Source: Tidjanibacter sp. (GTDB taxonomy: Bacteria; Bacteroidota; Bacteroidia; Bacteroidales; Rikenellaceae). From it: a stretch of 64,000 bases of DNA. The notes beneath the pieces were generated by a model, which saw only the letters and a list, made by a program, of their open reading frames with translations, ran no database searches and was not told the DNA's origin. Shown here in pieces: positions 54,497 to 62,091 of the stretch (within the stretch, counting starts at the first letter, position 1; every line of letters begins with the position of its first letter). The stretch is from NCBI GenBank assembly GCA_017503805.1, contig JAFVSJ010000017.1, forward strand, positions 80,668 to 144,667, in the 5' to 3' direction. The translations under genes and the position numbers were made by a program.

Positions 54497-54525
54497 CAAA
54501 TATACAAAAAATTCCGAAAAGCAAA
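54497..54525 (-). promoter_or_regulatory. Promoter of the CAT-anticodon tRNA
   Basis: On the minus strand, TTTG (54522-54525) and TATATTTG (54497-54504) with a 17-nt spacer, 19 bases upstream of the tRNA. Confidence 0.6.
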
Positions 54526-54656
54526 ATCTTTTTGGGGTGTAGTTATACGAAAATAGTACGCTGTCGCTCCACACCTATATAGATATGCACGCCTCAAAAC
54601 CACTGCCAACAAACCAACGCTATAAGTTTTTCCTAATACACCATCGGAATTTCCGA

Positions 54657-54688
54657 TTTGACTTTCTGCTCAAATGGTATTATCTTTG
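54657..54688 (+). promoter_or_regulatory. Promoter of the superoxide reductase gene
   Basis: TTTG (54657-54660) and TATCTTTG (54681-54688) with 20-nt spacing. The leader is about 45 nt. Confidence 0.7.
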
Positions 54689-54738
54689 TTACAACAAATC
54701 AGACATAAGAAGTTTAACAACCAAAAAACATTATAACT

Positions 54739-55113
54739 ATGGCTACCAAATTTTTCAAATGCAACCACTGTGGCAACGTAATCATCAAAGCCGTTGATGG
54801 CGGCGTAACCCCCTTCTGCTGCGGCGAGAAAATGACCGAGCTCATCCCCGGCACCGTAGATGCAAGTCAAGAGAAACACCTCCCCGTAGTGGAGAAGGTA
54901 GACGACTGCCGCATCCGTATCAAAGTGGGCAGCGTGGAGCACCCTATGCTTCCCGAACACCACATCGCTTTCGTATATGTAGAGTTTGAGGATGGCGGTC
55001 TGCGTATTGACCTGAAAGACAAACCCGAGGCAGAGGTTTGCGTATGTGGCCGTAAGCCCATCGCCGTATATGAGTTCTGCAACCTCCACGGCCTCTGGAA
55101 GACCGAGTTGTAG
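54739..55113 (+). CDS. Desulfoferrodoxin (2Fe superoxide reductase)
   Basis: This 124-residue protein has an N-terminal desulforedoxin domain with Cys8, Cys11, Cys27 and Cys28 (FKCNHCGN; FCCGE), which binds an Fe(Cys)4 centre. The catalytic Fe(His)4Cys site comes from His47 (EKHLPVV), His68 and His74 (EHPMLPEHH), and Cys114 and His117 (CNLHGLW). The EKH lysine that aids superoxide binding is present. It reduces superoxide to hydrogen peroxide in the cytoplasm, typical of an anaerobe. Own promoter and terminator. Confidence 0.95.
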   Translation: MATKFFKCNHCGNVIIKAVDGGVTPFCCGEKMTELIPGTVDASQEKHLPVVEKVDDCRIRIKVGSVEHPMLPEHHIAFVYVEFEDGGLRIDLKDKPEAEVCVCGRKPIAVYEFCNLHGLWKTEL

Positions 55114-55165
55114 CACCACCTCCCCGAGCCGTTGAGTCAACGCCGCATCGGGGATAGAGAGCAAA

Positions 55166-55208
55166 CGCCCCTGCAATCCTATCATAAGGTTGCAGGGGCG
55201 CTTATTTA
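55166..55208 (+). terminator. Terminator after the superoxide reductase gene
   Basis: A perfect 11-bp stem CGCCCCTGCAA/TTGCAGGGGCG with a 13-nt loop is followed by CTTATTTAT. It overlaps the 3' end of the convergent membrane HTH gene and may serve both. Confidence 0.65.
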
Positions 55209-56075
55209 TGCTTTGGCCCGACCATCATTACACTCCATCTGGTCGCGTAGCCACGTCTCAATATTCATCTCCGAGGGGATACAGAGGTGCTTGCGCAATC
55301 TATAGCGACGATTATAGATGCTCGACGGTTTGGAGTTGCCGAAAACAAGTGCTACGGCCGTAGGCGAAAAGCCCAAGCAGATAAGACCACAGAGAACCAA
55401 ATCTTCGTGAGTAGCCTCGGGGCACTCACTCTTAATTCGAGTGAGCACACCGCCGCAAACTTCGTCCACCACTTCGGTCACATCGCCAAACATAGTATCG
55501 CTCCCGGAGACATTGAAAAAGGCCCTGAAGTGGCTCATAAAAAGTTCGGGATTCCCCTCCGTGGCACTCGCCATAGTCAGGAACTCCCCCAACCCACTAT
55601 ATTTCTCACCGAGTTGCTGGCGAAGTCGCTCGATGTTTTTGCGATTATCAGCCAACTCACTCTCCTTTTCATTCACGAGCTTAACGAGTTTAGAGCTCAC
55701 GTAAACACCTATAATTGTCATCACCACAATGCCTCCAGCTCCTACCCACACGGCCCACTCCTTGCCGGAGGCCACAAGTCGCAAAGCATTCAGCAGAAAC
55801 TCCGCTCCGATGATTATAGCAAGTGCCACATCGAGATGTTTCACCCACGACTGTCCGCGAAAAGGGTCGAGCATAGGTTTCTTGAGAAACCTTTCGATTG
55901 CCCAATTGACAGCTTCCCATAGGAGGGCAGCAATGAAAAAGTAGGTACTCACCTCCTCCACCACACTCTCAAGCGGACTGCCATCGATAAAGAAATCTAC
56001 AATATCCAACAGACAACTAATAAAGAATAGAATGATGAAGATGGAATTATCCATCAGCCTGTAAAGGGTTTGCAT
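55206..56075 (-). CDS. Membrane protein with coiled coil and C-terminal HTH domain
   Basis: This 289-residue protein has about four membrane helices (residues ~10-30, 40-60, 80-100, 110-130), a coiled coil (~130-160: VNEKESELADNRKNIERLRQ) and a C-terminal HTH-like segment, LICLGFSPTAVALVFGNSKP then YNRRYRLRKHL. The last part resembles the LuxR-like tail of Bacteroidetes TPR regulators. It may sense a signal in the membrane and bind DNA from there; this is inference. ATG 56075 is preferred to the GTG at 56096. No partner gene adjacent. Confidence 0.7.
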   Translation of the reverse strand: MQTLYRLMDNSIFIILFFISCLLDIVDFFIDGSPLESVVEEVSTYFFIAALLWEAVNWAIERFLKKPMLDPFRGQSWVKHLDVALAIIIGAEFLLNALRLVASGKEWAVWVGAGGIVVMTIIGVYVSSKLVKLVNEKESELADNRKNIERLRQQLGEKYSGLGEFLTMASATEGNPELFMSHFRAFFNVSGSDTMFGDVTEVVDEVCGGVLTRIKSECPEATHEDLVLCGLICLGFSPTAVALVFGNSKPSSIYNRRYRLRKHLCIPSEMNIETWLRDQMECNDGRAKA

Positions 56076-56098
56076 AGTAGTAATCGTATTATTCACTG

Positions 56099-56106
56099 CA
56101 AAGATA
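56099..56106 (-). promoter_or_regulatory. -7 element of the membrane HTH gene
   Basis: TATCTTTG on the minus strand, 23 bases upstream of ATG 56075; no good -33 partner. Confidence 0.4.
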
Positions 56107-56220
56107 GTGACAAATAGGCAAAAACCGCACTCTCAAGCCTCCAACCAACTCACTCATTATGTGGCAGTTGGCAAAATAATATTTCACAGCCGAACATAGA
56201 GCGCACAGCACGGAAGAAAA

Positions 56221-56286
56221 TTTGTGCCACGCAAGGTAGTGGCCACGCAGTTTACTGAAGTAAATGAGGAGGACACTATCCGAAGG
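56221..56286. repeat. Intergenic repeat, copy 1
   Basis: A 66-bp unit with only about two mismatches to 56349-56414. It contains two small hairpins: GCCAC-n8-GTGGC and TTTACT-GA-AGTAAA. No coding sequence is evident in the 409-base gap. Confidence 0.75.
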
Positions 56287-56348
56287 GCCGTGCGAAAATC
56301 ACCACACCGCTTTGGATGAAGGAAAAAAGCGAGTTTTGCGGAGGAAAT

Positions 56349-56414
56349 TTTGTGCCACGCAAGGTAGTGGCCCCGCAGTTTACTGAAGTAAATGAGGAGG
56401 ACACTATCCGCAGG
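56349..56414. repeat. Intergenic repeat, copy 2
   Basis: Second copy, 128 bases after the first in the same orientation, with both hairpins kept. Confidence 0.75.
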
Positions 56415-56450
56415 GTGGTACAAAATTTACCCGCAAGGCACGCTTTTAAC

Positions 56451-56482
56451 AAAAAAAGAGGAGTTCAAAATTGAACTCCTCT
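56451..56482 (-). terminator. Terminator of the rpsT/tRNA-His transcript
   Basis: A perfect 11-bp stem GAGGAGTTCAA/TTGAACTCCTC with a 2-nt loop. The A-run at 56451-56457 gives a U-tract on the minus strand. Confidence 0.85.
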
Positions 56483-56484
56483 CG

Positions 56485-56558
56485 GGTGACTGATGGGGCT
56501 CGAACCCACGACATTTGGAACCACAATCCAACGCTCTGCCAACTGAGCTACAGTCACC
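56485..56558 (-). tRNA. tRNA-His (anticodon GTG)
   Basis: The acceptor GTGACTG/CAGTCAC carries the extra G at -1 (56558) opposite discriminator C73, the hallmark of tRNA-His. The anticodon loop TTGTGGT has GTG. The T-loop TTCGAGC is normal. CCA is not encoded. It follows rpsT by 48 bases and has no clear promoter of its own. Confidence 0.95.
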
Positions 56559-56606
56559 ATATAAGGTCCGCTTCTCTATCGAGAGAGTGCGAACCTGTTT
56601 CGCACA

Positions 56607-56861
56607 CTACTGCAAGCCGTTAACGTAAACCTGCAGACCGCTCTTGAGGTTGGCTGCTTTGTTTTTGTGGATTACGTTCTTCTTTGCGAGTTTGTCCAAC
56701 ATTGCAGCTACTTTGGGAAGCAGAGCCTCAGCAGCAGCTTTGTCGGTAGTACCGCGCAACGCCTTCACTGCGTTACGGGTTGTCCTGTGATAATACTTAT
56801 TCGCAACCCTGTGTGTCTCGGTCTGGCGAATACGCTTTTTAGATGACTTGTGATTTGCCAT
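56607..56861 (-). CDS. rpsT: 30S ribosomal protein S20
   Basis: This 84-residue, highly basic protein begins [23 protein letters not shown] and has [21 protein letters not shown] and a C-terminal [16 protein letters not shown] segment, diagnostic of S20, a primary 16S rRNA-binding protein. It lies between tRNA-Glu (upstream) and tRNA-His (downstream) on the same strand, with one good promoter before tRNA-Glu and one terminator after tRNA-His, so the three are probably one transcript. Confidence 0.96.
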   Translation of the reverse strand: MANHKSSKKRIRQTETHRVANKYYHRTTRNAVKALRGTTDKAAAEALLPKVAAMLDKLAKKNVIHKNKAANLKSGLQVYVNGLQ

Positions 56862-56894
56862 AGTTATATATTTTTAAATTTTTTTACTTTCTTG

Positions 56895-56966
56895 CAGCCC
56901 ATAGCAGAGTCGAACTGCTCTTTCAAGAATGAAAATCTTGCGTCCTAACCGATAGACGAATGGGCC
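56895..56966 (-). tRNA. tRNA-Glu (anticodon TTC)
   Basis: The acceptor GGCCCAT pairs with ATGGGCT (first pair G-T). The anticodon loop TTTTCAT has TTC. The T-loop TTCGACT is normal. No encoded CCA. First element of the tRNA-Glu/rpsT/tRNA-His unit. Confidence 0.93.
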
Positions 56967-57000
56967 CCGACTACTGTACGTAGGTAGCTTTTTAGCGGTG

Positions 57001-57031
57001 CAAAGGTAACTAAAAATTTGTAATCTGCAAA
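57001..57031 (-). promoter_or_regulatory. Promoter of the tRNA-Glu/rpsT/tRNA-His unit
   Basis: On the minus strand, TTTG (57028-57031) and TACCTTTG (57001-57008) with an exact 19-nt spacer, 34 bases before tRNA-Glu. Confidence 0.75.
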
Positions 57032-57048
57032 CTTTGTCCGCAAAATTT

Positions 57049-57834
57049 TCATCTTTTTAATCGGACATTACCCTTTTCGCGGTCAAATTCTATCTGAGTG
57101 CGCTCAAAAATGCGCTGCATAGCCCCACTTTCGATGAGCATTTCGGCAGTTCCGTAGTGAAATTCGCCCCCTTCAATCATCGCTATCGTGTCGCACAACT
57201 CCAATGCAATCGATAGATCGTGAGTGGAAAAAAGTATGCACTTACCCTGCTCGTGGGCCAAGCGGCGCAGCAGCAGGCATACCTCATATTTGTTGGGCAG
57301 GTCGAGGAACGCCGTGGGCTCATCGAGCAAGATGATGGGGGTATCTTGAGCCAGAGCACGGGCAATCATCACCCTCTGCCGTTCGCCATCACTGAGGCTC
57401 TCCATAGATGCCTCGGCAAATGCAGACATACCGACCAGGGCAAGTGCCTCCTGCACCTTGGCCCTATCCTCCTCTCGCAAGCGGCCCACCCAATTGGTGT
57501 AGGGAGCCCTGCCGAGAGCCACCACATCCCAGACGTGGAGGTTCTGCACCCTCACATCATCGGTCGACACAAACGAGATGCGGCTTGCCACCTCGCGCAT
57601 CGAGAGCTCGGACACATTGTCGCCCTGAATGGTAATCACTCCACTCTGTGGTCGTGCGAGTGCAGCGATGGTACGCAACAGAGTACTCTTACCCGTACCG
57701 TTGCGGCCTATCAGTGCAGTAAGCTCACCCCAACCGAAACCAACATTGGCATCGGCCATCAGCACACGCTCCCCGTAGCCAAGCGTAACATCGTGCAACT
57801 CAATCGTATATATGCGTTCCGTATTCTCTGCCAT
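57049..57834 (-). CDS. ABC importer ATP-binding protein (iron/heme/cobalamin type)
   Basis: This 261-residue ATPase is of the FecE/BtuD type. Walker A is LIGRNGTGKSTLLRTIAAL, the signature motif is SMESLSDGERQRVMIARALA and Walker B is IILLDEPTAFLDLP, followed by the H-loop FSTHDLSIAL. It powers the adjacent FecCD-type permease (4-base gap). Order binding protein, permease, ATPase is the normal operon layout. The substrate cannot be told apart among ferric siderophore, heme and cobalamin. Confidence 0.93.
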   Translation of the reverse strand: MAENTERIYTIELHDVTLGYGERVLMADANVGFGWGELTALIGRNGTGKSTLLRTIAALARPQSGVITIQGDNVSELSMREVASRISFVSTDDVRVQNLHVWDVVALGRAPYTNWVGRLREEDRAKVQEALALVGMSAFAEASMESLSDGERQRVMIARALAQDTPIILLDEPTAFLDLPNKYEVCLLLRRLAHEQGKCILFSTHDLSIALELCDTIAMIEGGEFHYGTAEMLIESGAMQRIFERTQIEFDREKGNVRLKR

Positions 57835-57837
57835 AGT

Positions 57838-58866
57838 CTACATCATTGTTTTGCGGTTACGGAAAATCACAATCACCACTACGGGGATACCCACAAGGGC
57901 CGACACCGTATTGATAGGTAGTGTGAGGTCATTACCGGGCAGTGCGGAGAGTATATCGCACAGGAGCATAACGGTAGTACCGGTGAGCATCGTGGCAGGA
58001 ACAAGCACCTTGTGGTCGGCCTCGCGGAAGAGCATACGGGCAATGTGAGGCACAGCCAAGCCTATGAATCCAATCGGGCCACAATAGGCTGTGATAGTGC
58101 CTGCAAGCATCACCGTGGTGAGCGTCACCATAAAGCGTGTACGCTTGATATTAAGTCCCATAGTGCGGGCGTAGTTCTCGCCGAGGAGCAATATGTTGAG
58201 CGGCTTGATGAGAAGCACCGAGAGGAGAAGTCCCACAGCAATGATGGGGACAACAATCTTCAGTTGCGAGAGTGTCACACCGCCGAGCGAGCCCATAGTC
58301 CAAACAACGTAGCTCTTGAGTGCCCCCTCGGGCGAGAGGTACTGCATAACCTCCACAAGCGCCGAGGCCGCACTACCGAACATCATACCGAGTATGAGCA
58401 CCGTCATAATATTCTTTATTCTGGCCGTAACAGCCATAACCACCACCATAATGGCAGCAGCACCTATCCAAGCGGCTCCGGCCACACCTATGCTCTGCAC
58501 CAAAGGGTTGGCCACCGACACACCCATAAGTGGGAGTCCGAGCAGCATAATCGACACACCCAAACTCGCACCCGAGCTAACACCCAACACATAGGGGCCT
58601 GCAAGCGGATTGCGGAAGAGAGTCTGCATCTGCAATCCTACCGTCGAGAGCGATGCACCTGCCAGCAGGGCCATCACAGCCTTGGGCAATCGGAAGTTGC
58701 GCACGATAAGCTCCACAGGAGCGGTCGCATCGCCACCCCCACCTCGCAATCCGTGCCACACATCCGCAAGAGGTATGGCAACACTTCCTACCGCAAGGTC
58801 GACAACGAAGAGCAGCAGGGTTGCTACGGAGAGCAAGACGAAGAGTATGGTCGAATTTCTATTCAT
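57838..58866 (-). CDS. FecCD/BtuC-type ABC importer permease
   Basis: This 342-residue inner-membrane protein has about ten hydrophobic segments, typical of the BtuC fold. Motifs: LPKAVMALLAGASLSTVGLQMQ, NPLAGPYVLGVSSGASLG and GPIGFIGLAVPHIARML near the ATPase-contact loop. Works as a dimer with the ATPase. Located 8 bases after the binding-protein gene. Confidence 0.93.
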   Translation of the reverse strand: MNRNSTILFVLLSVATLLLFVVDLAVGSVAIPLADVWHGLRGGGGDATAPVELIVRNFRLPKAVMALLAGASLSTVGLQMQTLFRNPLAGPYVLGVSSGASLGVSIMLLGLPLMGVSVANPLVQSIGVAGAAWIGAAAIMVVVMAVTARIKNIMTVLILGMMFGSAASALVEVMQYLSPEGALKSYVVWTMGSLGGVTLSQLKIVVPIIAVGLLLSVLLIKPLNILLLGENYARTMGLNIKRTRFMVTLTTVMLAGTITAYCGPIGFIGLAVPHIARMLFREADHKVLVPATMLTGTTVMLLCDILSALPGNDLTLPINTVSALVGIPVVVIVIFRNRKTMM

Positions 58867-58874
58867 CTATTGTC

Positions 58875-60023
58875 TTATCGCAGTTGTTCGTAGTAGTGTA
58901 ATTGTTGTTCCTCGACCTCCTCGGGGTGGAGTATGGCCACAAGGTCGGCCAGCACAAGGTCGGCCCTCAATGCTCCACTCTCCCAGAAGTCACTGCCACC
59001 GGCGGGTGTAGAGATAGCGGTGCAGTTGTAGACACCGCCACGCCTAACAACCTCAACGGAGGCAAATTTGGGATTAGCCGCCACGAGTTCACCCATAGTA
59101 CGGGCATCATTGGGGTGGAGCCAAAAGTCGGCACCTGCAAGATAGATATAGGCATTCTCGCCACTGATGGGGCGCGAGAGTCGGGTACCTCCTCCACCCT
59201 TACAGATATATTCACCACCTGCATCCTCAATCAGGCGTACGACATAGCTATCGTCGGCAGGCACAAACCACACATCCTTGTAGGGAGAGTTGAGCATAAC
59301 CTTCGGTCTGCCCTCAAAGTCGAGAGCTCGCAGACGGAGGCTCTCATAGCGTTCGGCAACGTTGGCAAAATACTCCTCTGCTCCCTTCCTGCAGTCGAAA
59401 ATCTCACCAAAGGCCACCACCCACTCACTCTTGCCAAGTGGCGAGGTCTCGGTGTGGTCGGAGATATAGACATAGGGTATTGAGAGTTCGTCGAGTTTCA
59501 TCGACATAGTTCCGTTTTCGCCGCTTGTGCCATAGATAAAGACAAGGTCGGGGCGCAACGAGGCAAGCACCTCATAGTTGACATTGGCATCGTAGCCCAC
59601 TTCGCGCACCCTTCCCGCGGAGAGCCCCTCGCGGACAAGGTGATTGGTGATATAGTCGCCACCGCTCACTCCAACAATGCTCTCCGCAAGTCCGAGTGCA
59701 TCTATGAAAGCAACGTGGCTCGACGACATCACCACAACCCTTTCGGGGATGCCATCCACGACCGTACCTTCGAAGCCCTCGGGTGGGCACTCTCCTTCGC
59801 GCGAGATGAAGAGTTCGCGCACAACCCTATCGTCGGCTCCCGGCCAAGGGGAGAGTATGCGCAGCACGGTGGAGCTACCCTCCGTGGCGACAATCTCATA
59901 GCCACGAGCCGAGTGGGGTGCATAGCACACCTCGCCCCACTCCACGCCTCCTCGCTCCGAGGGACAACCCCAAAGCAGTAGCGGCAGCAGACAGAGCAAT
60001 ATGTTTCGTAGGAATCGTCTCAT
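58875..60023 (-). CDS. ABC importer substrate-binding lipoprotein
   Basis: This 382-residue periplasmic-binding protein has a lipoprotein signal (RRFLRNILLCLLPLLLWGC, Cys20) and the class III fold: GIPERVVVMSSSHVAFIDAL, then LRPDLVFIYG, KSEWVVAFGEIFDC and RPKVMLNSPYKDVWFVP. It binds a chelated metal or corrin. Start at 60023 is set by a -7 element only 7 bases upstream; the longer reading from 60128 lies before that element. First gene of the importer operon. Confidence 0.88.
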   Translation of the reverse strand: MRRFLRNILLCLLPLLLWGCPSERGGVEWGEVCYAPHSARGYEIVATEGSSTVLRILSPWPGADDRVVRELFISREGECPPEGFEGTVVDGIPERVVVMSSSHVAFIDALGLAESIVGVSGGDYITNHLVREGLSAGRVREVGYDANVNYEVLASLRPDLVFIYGTSGENGTMSMKLDELSIPYVYISDHTETSPLGKSEWVVAFGEIFDCRKGAEEYFANVAERYESLRLRALDFEGRPKVMLNSPYKDVWFVPADDSYVVRLIEDAGGEYICKGGGGTRLSRPISGENAYIYLAGADFWLHPNDARTMGELVAANPKFASVEVVRRGGVYNCTAISTPAGGSDFWESGALRADLVLADLVAILHPEEVEEQQLHYYEQLR

Positions 60024-60030
60024 AAGCCCA

Positions 60031-60038
60031 CAAAGATA
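60031..60038 (-). promoter_or_regulatory. -7 element of the ABC importer operon (near-leaderless)
   Basis: TATCTTTG on the minus strand ends 7 bases before the ATG at 60023; no clear -33. Transcription would start within a few bases of the codon. Confidence 0.45.
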
Positions 60039-60091
60039 GAAAAGAAATCGTGGATTTCCCCCACCCCACAACATTTTCATCACAATTTTCG

Positions 60092-60099
60092 TATCTTTG
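60092..60099 (+). promoter_or_regulatory. -7 element of the MATE gene
   Basis: TATCTTTG lies 34 bases upstream of ATG 60134. The -33 region has TTTT/TTTC rather than TTTG. Confidence 0.45.
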
Positions 60100-60133
60100 C
60101 GGCCGCTCAAAAGAGAACCAACAACCACAAACT

Positions 60134-61468
60134 ATGGCAAAATCGCTCTCGCTCGCCGACCACTTCGACTCTCGCAAGCTCTTGCGCTACACGCTGCCGA
60201 CAATAGCAATGATGGTCTTCACATCCATCTACAGCGTTGTCGACGGCCTCTTCGTGTCGAACTTTGCGGGCAAGACACCCTTCGCAGCAGTCAACTTCAT
60301 CTATCCGCTACTGATGATTCTCGCCTCGGTGGGATTTATGACCGGTACGGGTGGTAGTGCGCTGGTGGCCAAGATACTCGGTGAGGGTGACAAAGAGCGA
60401 GCCCATCGCACATTCTCTTTGGTCATATATTTCTCCATAGTCGTAGGCATCGTGCTGGCAATCATTGCATTCATCTTCCTTGAGCCCATAGCTCGCCTGA
60501 TGGGTGCCGAAGGTGAAATATTGCTCGAGTCGATTCGCTACGGGCGAATACTCTCCCTGTCGCTGCCGGCATTTATCCTGCAGATGATGTTCCAGTCCTT
60601 TATGGTCACAGCCGACCGCCCCTCGCTCGGCCTACTATTCTCATTCATATCGGGCTGCCTGAACATCCTACTCGACTATATCTTCATCGCCCTCTGCGGA
60701 TGGGGCATTGAGGGAGCCGCCATAGCCACTGCCTTGAGTCAGGTGGTAGGTGCAATCCTACCCGTCGCATACCTCGCATCGCCCAACAAGAGTCTCCTGC
60801 GACTCGGGCGTACACGCTGGAGCGGTGCCGATATAGCACAAACCTGCCTGAACGGCTCATCGGAGATGGCTACACAGATTTCTCTTTCGCTCGTGGTGAT
60901 GCTCTACAATGTTCAGTTGCTACGCTACATTGGTGAAGATGGGGTAGCCGCATTCGGAGTTGTCGGCTACATACAATTCATATTTATATCCATCTTCCTC
61001 GGCTACTCCATCGGTTCGTCACCCATCGTAAGCTACAACCACGGTGCCCGCCGACACGACGAGCTGCGAGGTGTCGTGCGACGCAGCCTGAGGATTGTGG
61101 GGCTCTTTGCTGTAGTGCTCACCATCTTGGCCGAGCTGTTGGCCACCCCACTTTCGAGAATCTTCGTGGGCTACGACGAAGGACTCTTCCTGCTCACTCG
61201 CAAGGCTCTCACCATCTACTCCATTTCGTTTCTGCTTCAAGGCTTCAGCATCTACGCCTCATCTATGTTTACGGCCCTTAACAACGGAGTCGTCTCGGCC
61301 GTCATATCTTTCTCTCGCACACTCATTTTCGAGAGCGGAGCAGTAATGTTGCTACCACTGTTGGTAGGCATCGATGGTATCTGGTGGGCGGTCACTGTTG
61401 CGGAGTGTGTGGCTGTGGCACTCTGCTCGTTCTTTTTCGTGCATCTACAGAAGCGTTATCACTATTAG
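60134..61468 (+). CDS. MATE family efflux transporter
   Basis: This 444-residue protein has twelve membrane segments in two six-helix halves. The start LRYTLPTIAMMVFTSIYSVVDGLFVSNFAG is typical of the MATE branch related to MepA/DinF. Later are FQSFMVTADRPSLGLLFSFISGCLNILLDYIF and YSIGSSPIVSYNHGA. Such pumps export cationic drugs or metabolites with Na+ or H+. Start at 60134 is chosen because the -7 element lies inside any longer reading. Divergent from the ABC importer. Confidence 0.9.
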   Translation: MAKSLSLADHFDSRKLLRYTLPTIAMMVFTSIYSVVDGLFVSNFAGKTPFAAVNFIYPLLMILASVGFMTGTGGSALVAKILGEGDKERAHRTFSLVIYFSIVVGIVLAIIAFIFLEPIARLMGAEGEILLESIRYGRILSLSLPAFILQMMFQSFMVTADRPSLGLLFSFISGCLNILLDYIFIALCGWGIEGAAIATALSQVVGAILPVAYLASPNKSLLRLGRTRWSGADIAQTCLNGSSEMATQISLSLVVMLYNVQLLRYIGEDGVAAFGVVGYIQFIFISIFLGYSIGSSPIVSYNHGARRHDELRGVVRRSLRIVGLFAVVLTILAELLATPLSRIFVGYDEGLFLLTRKALTIYSISFLLQGFSIYASSMFTALNNGVVSAVISFSRTLIFESGAVMLLPLLVGIDGIWWAVTVAECVAVALCSFFFVHLQKRYHY

Positions 61469-61541
61469 CTCACCCACTTTATTGCCACTTTGGGCATCGT
61501 AGAAATCAACTCTCTTTTTTCTCCCATCTTGACAAAAAAAC

Positions 61542-61549
61542 TACCTTTG
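61542..61549 (+). promoter_or_regulatory. -7 element of the GtrA-like gene
   Basis: TACCTTTG, about 79 bases upstream of ATG 61628; no clear -33 TTTG. Confidence 0.4.
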
Positions 61550-61627
61550 CGTCCGACATTAATCGGAGTCTGGGTGAGCAATACAACATTGTCACTCGAC
61601 CCAACCACACATAAAACGGACTAAACA

Positions 61628-62038
61628 ATGGCAAAAGGAAAAGGGAAAGAGCTGCTGCGAGTAGTCAAATTTGTACTCTTCTCGGCAAGCGCAGGCATAA
61701 TCCAAATACTCTCGTTCACACTCCTCAACGAGCTCACCGACTGGCCCTACTACGCCTGCTATCTCCCCTCGTTGTTGCTATCCATCCTCTGGAACTTCAC
61801 CCTCAACCGCAAGTTCACCTTCCACTCCACAGCCAACGTGCCCGTGGCGATGCTCAAGGTTCTGGGCTACTACTGCATTTTCACCCCCACCACCACTCTG
61901 CTCGGCCACTATCTCGCCGAGGGACTCCTTTGGAATGAGTATCTTGTGACGGCTATCAATATGCTGCTCAACCTCTCAACAGAGTATCTCTTCCAACGCT
62001 TCGTGGTCTACCGCAACCGAATCGACGACGCAAAATAG
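61628..62038 (+). CDS. GtrA-like membrane protein
   Basis: This 136-residue protein has four predicted membrane helices: VVKFVLFSASAGIIQILSF, YYACYLPSLLLSILWNFTLN, VLGYYCIFTPTTTLLGHY and a C-terminal helix ending EYLFQRFVVYR. The NFTLNRKFTF and FQRFVVYR motifs are typical of GtrA/PF04138. Family members help move bactoprenol-linked sugars across the membrane or are of unknown role. No glycosyltransferase partner is adjacent. Confidence 0.88.
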   Translation: MAKGKGKELLRVVKFVLFSASAGIIQILSFTLLNELTDWPYYACYLPSLLLSILWNFTLNRKFTFHSTANVPVAMLKVLGYYCIFTPTTTLLGHYLAEGLLWNEYLVTAINMLLNLSTEYLFQRFVVYRNRIDDAK

Positions 62039-62058
62039 TTTGGCTCAGGCAAAAAAAT

Positions 62059-62088
62059 AAGGCTCCGAGTTGTTCGGAGCCTTTTCTA
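62059..62088. terminator. Bidirectional terminator between the GtrA and panE-like genes
   Basis: The AAGGCTCCGA/TCGGAGCCTT hairpin with a 5-nt loop has a T-run after it and an A-run before it. Confidence 0.82.
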
Positions 62089-62091
62089 TCT

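Noticed and set aside
56184-56423. 79-codon minus-strand frame in the repeat region
   Set aside because: It only translates the two copies of a non-coding repeat in different frames, so the repeat is not under protein-level selection.
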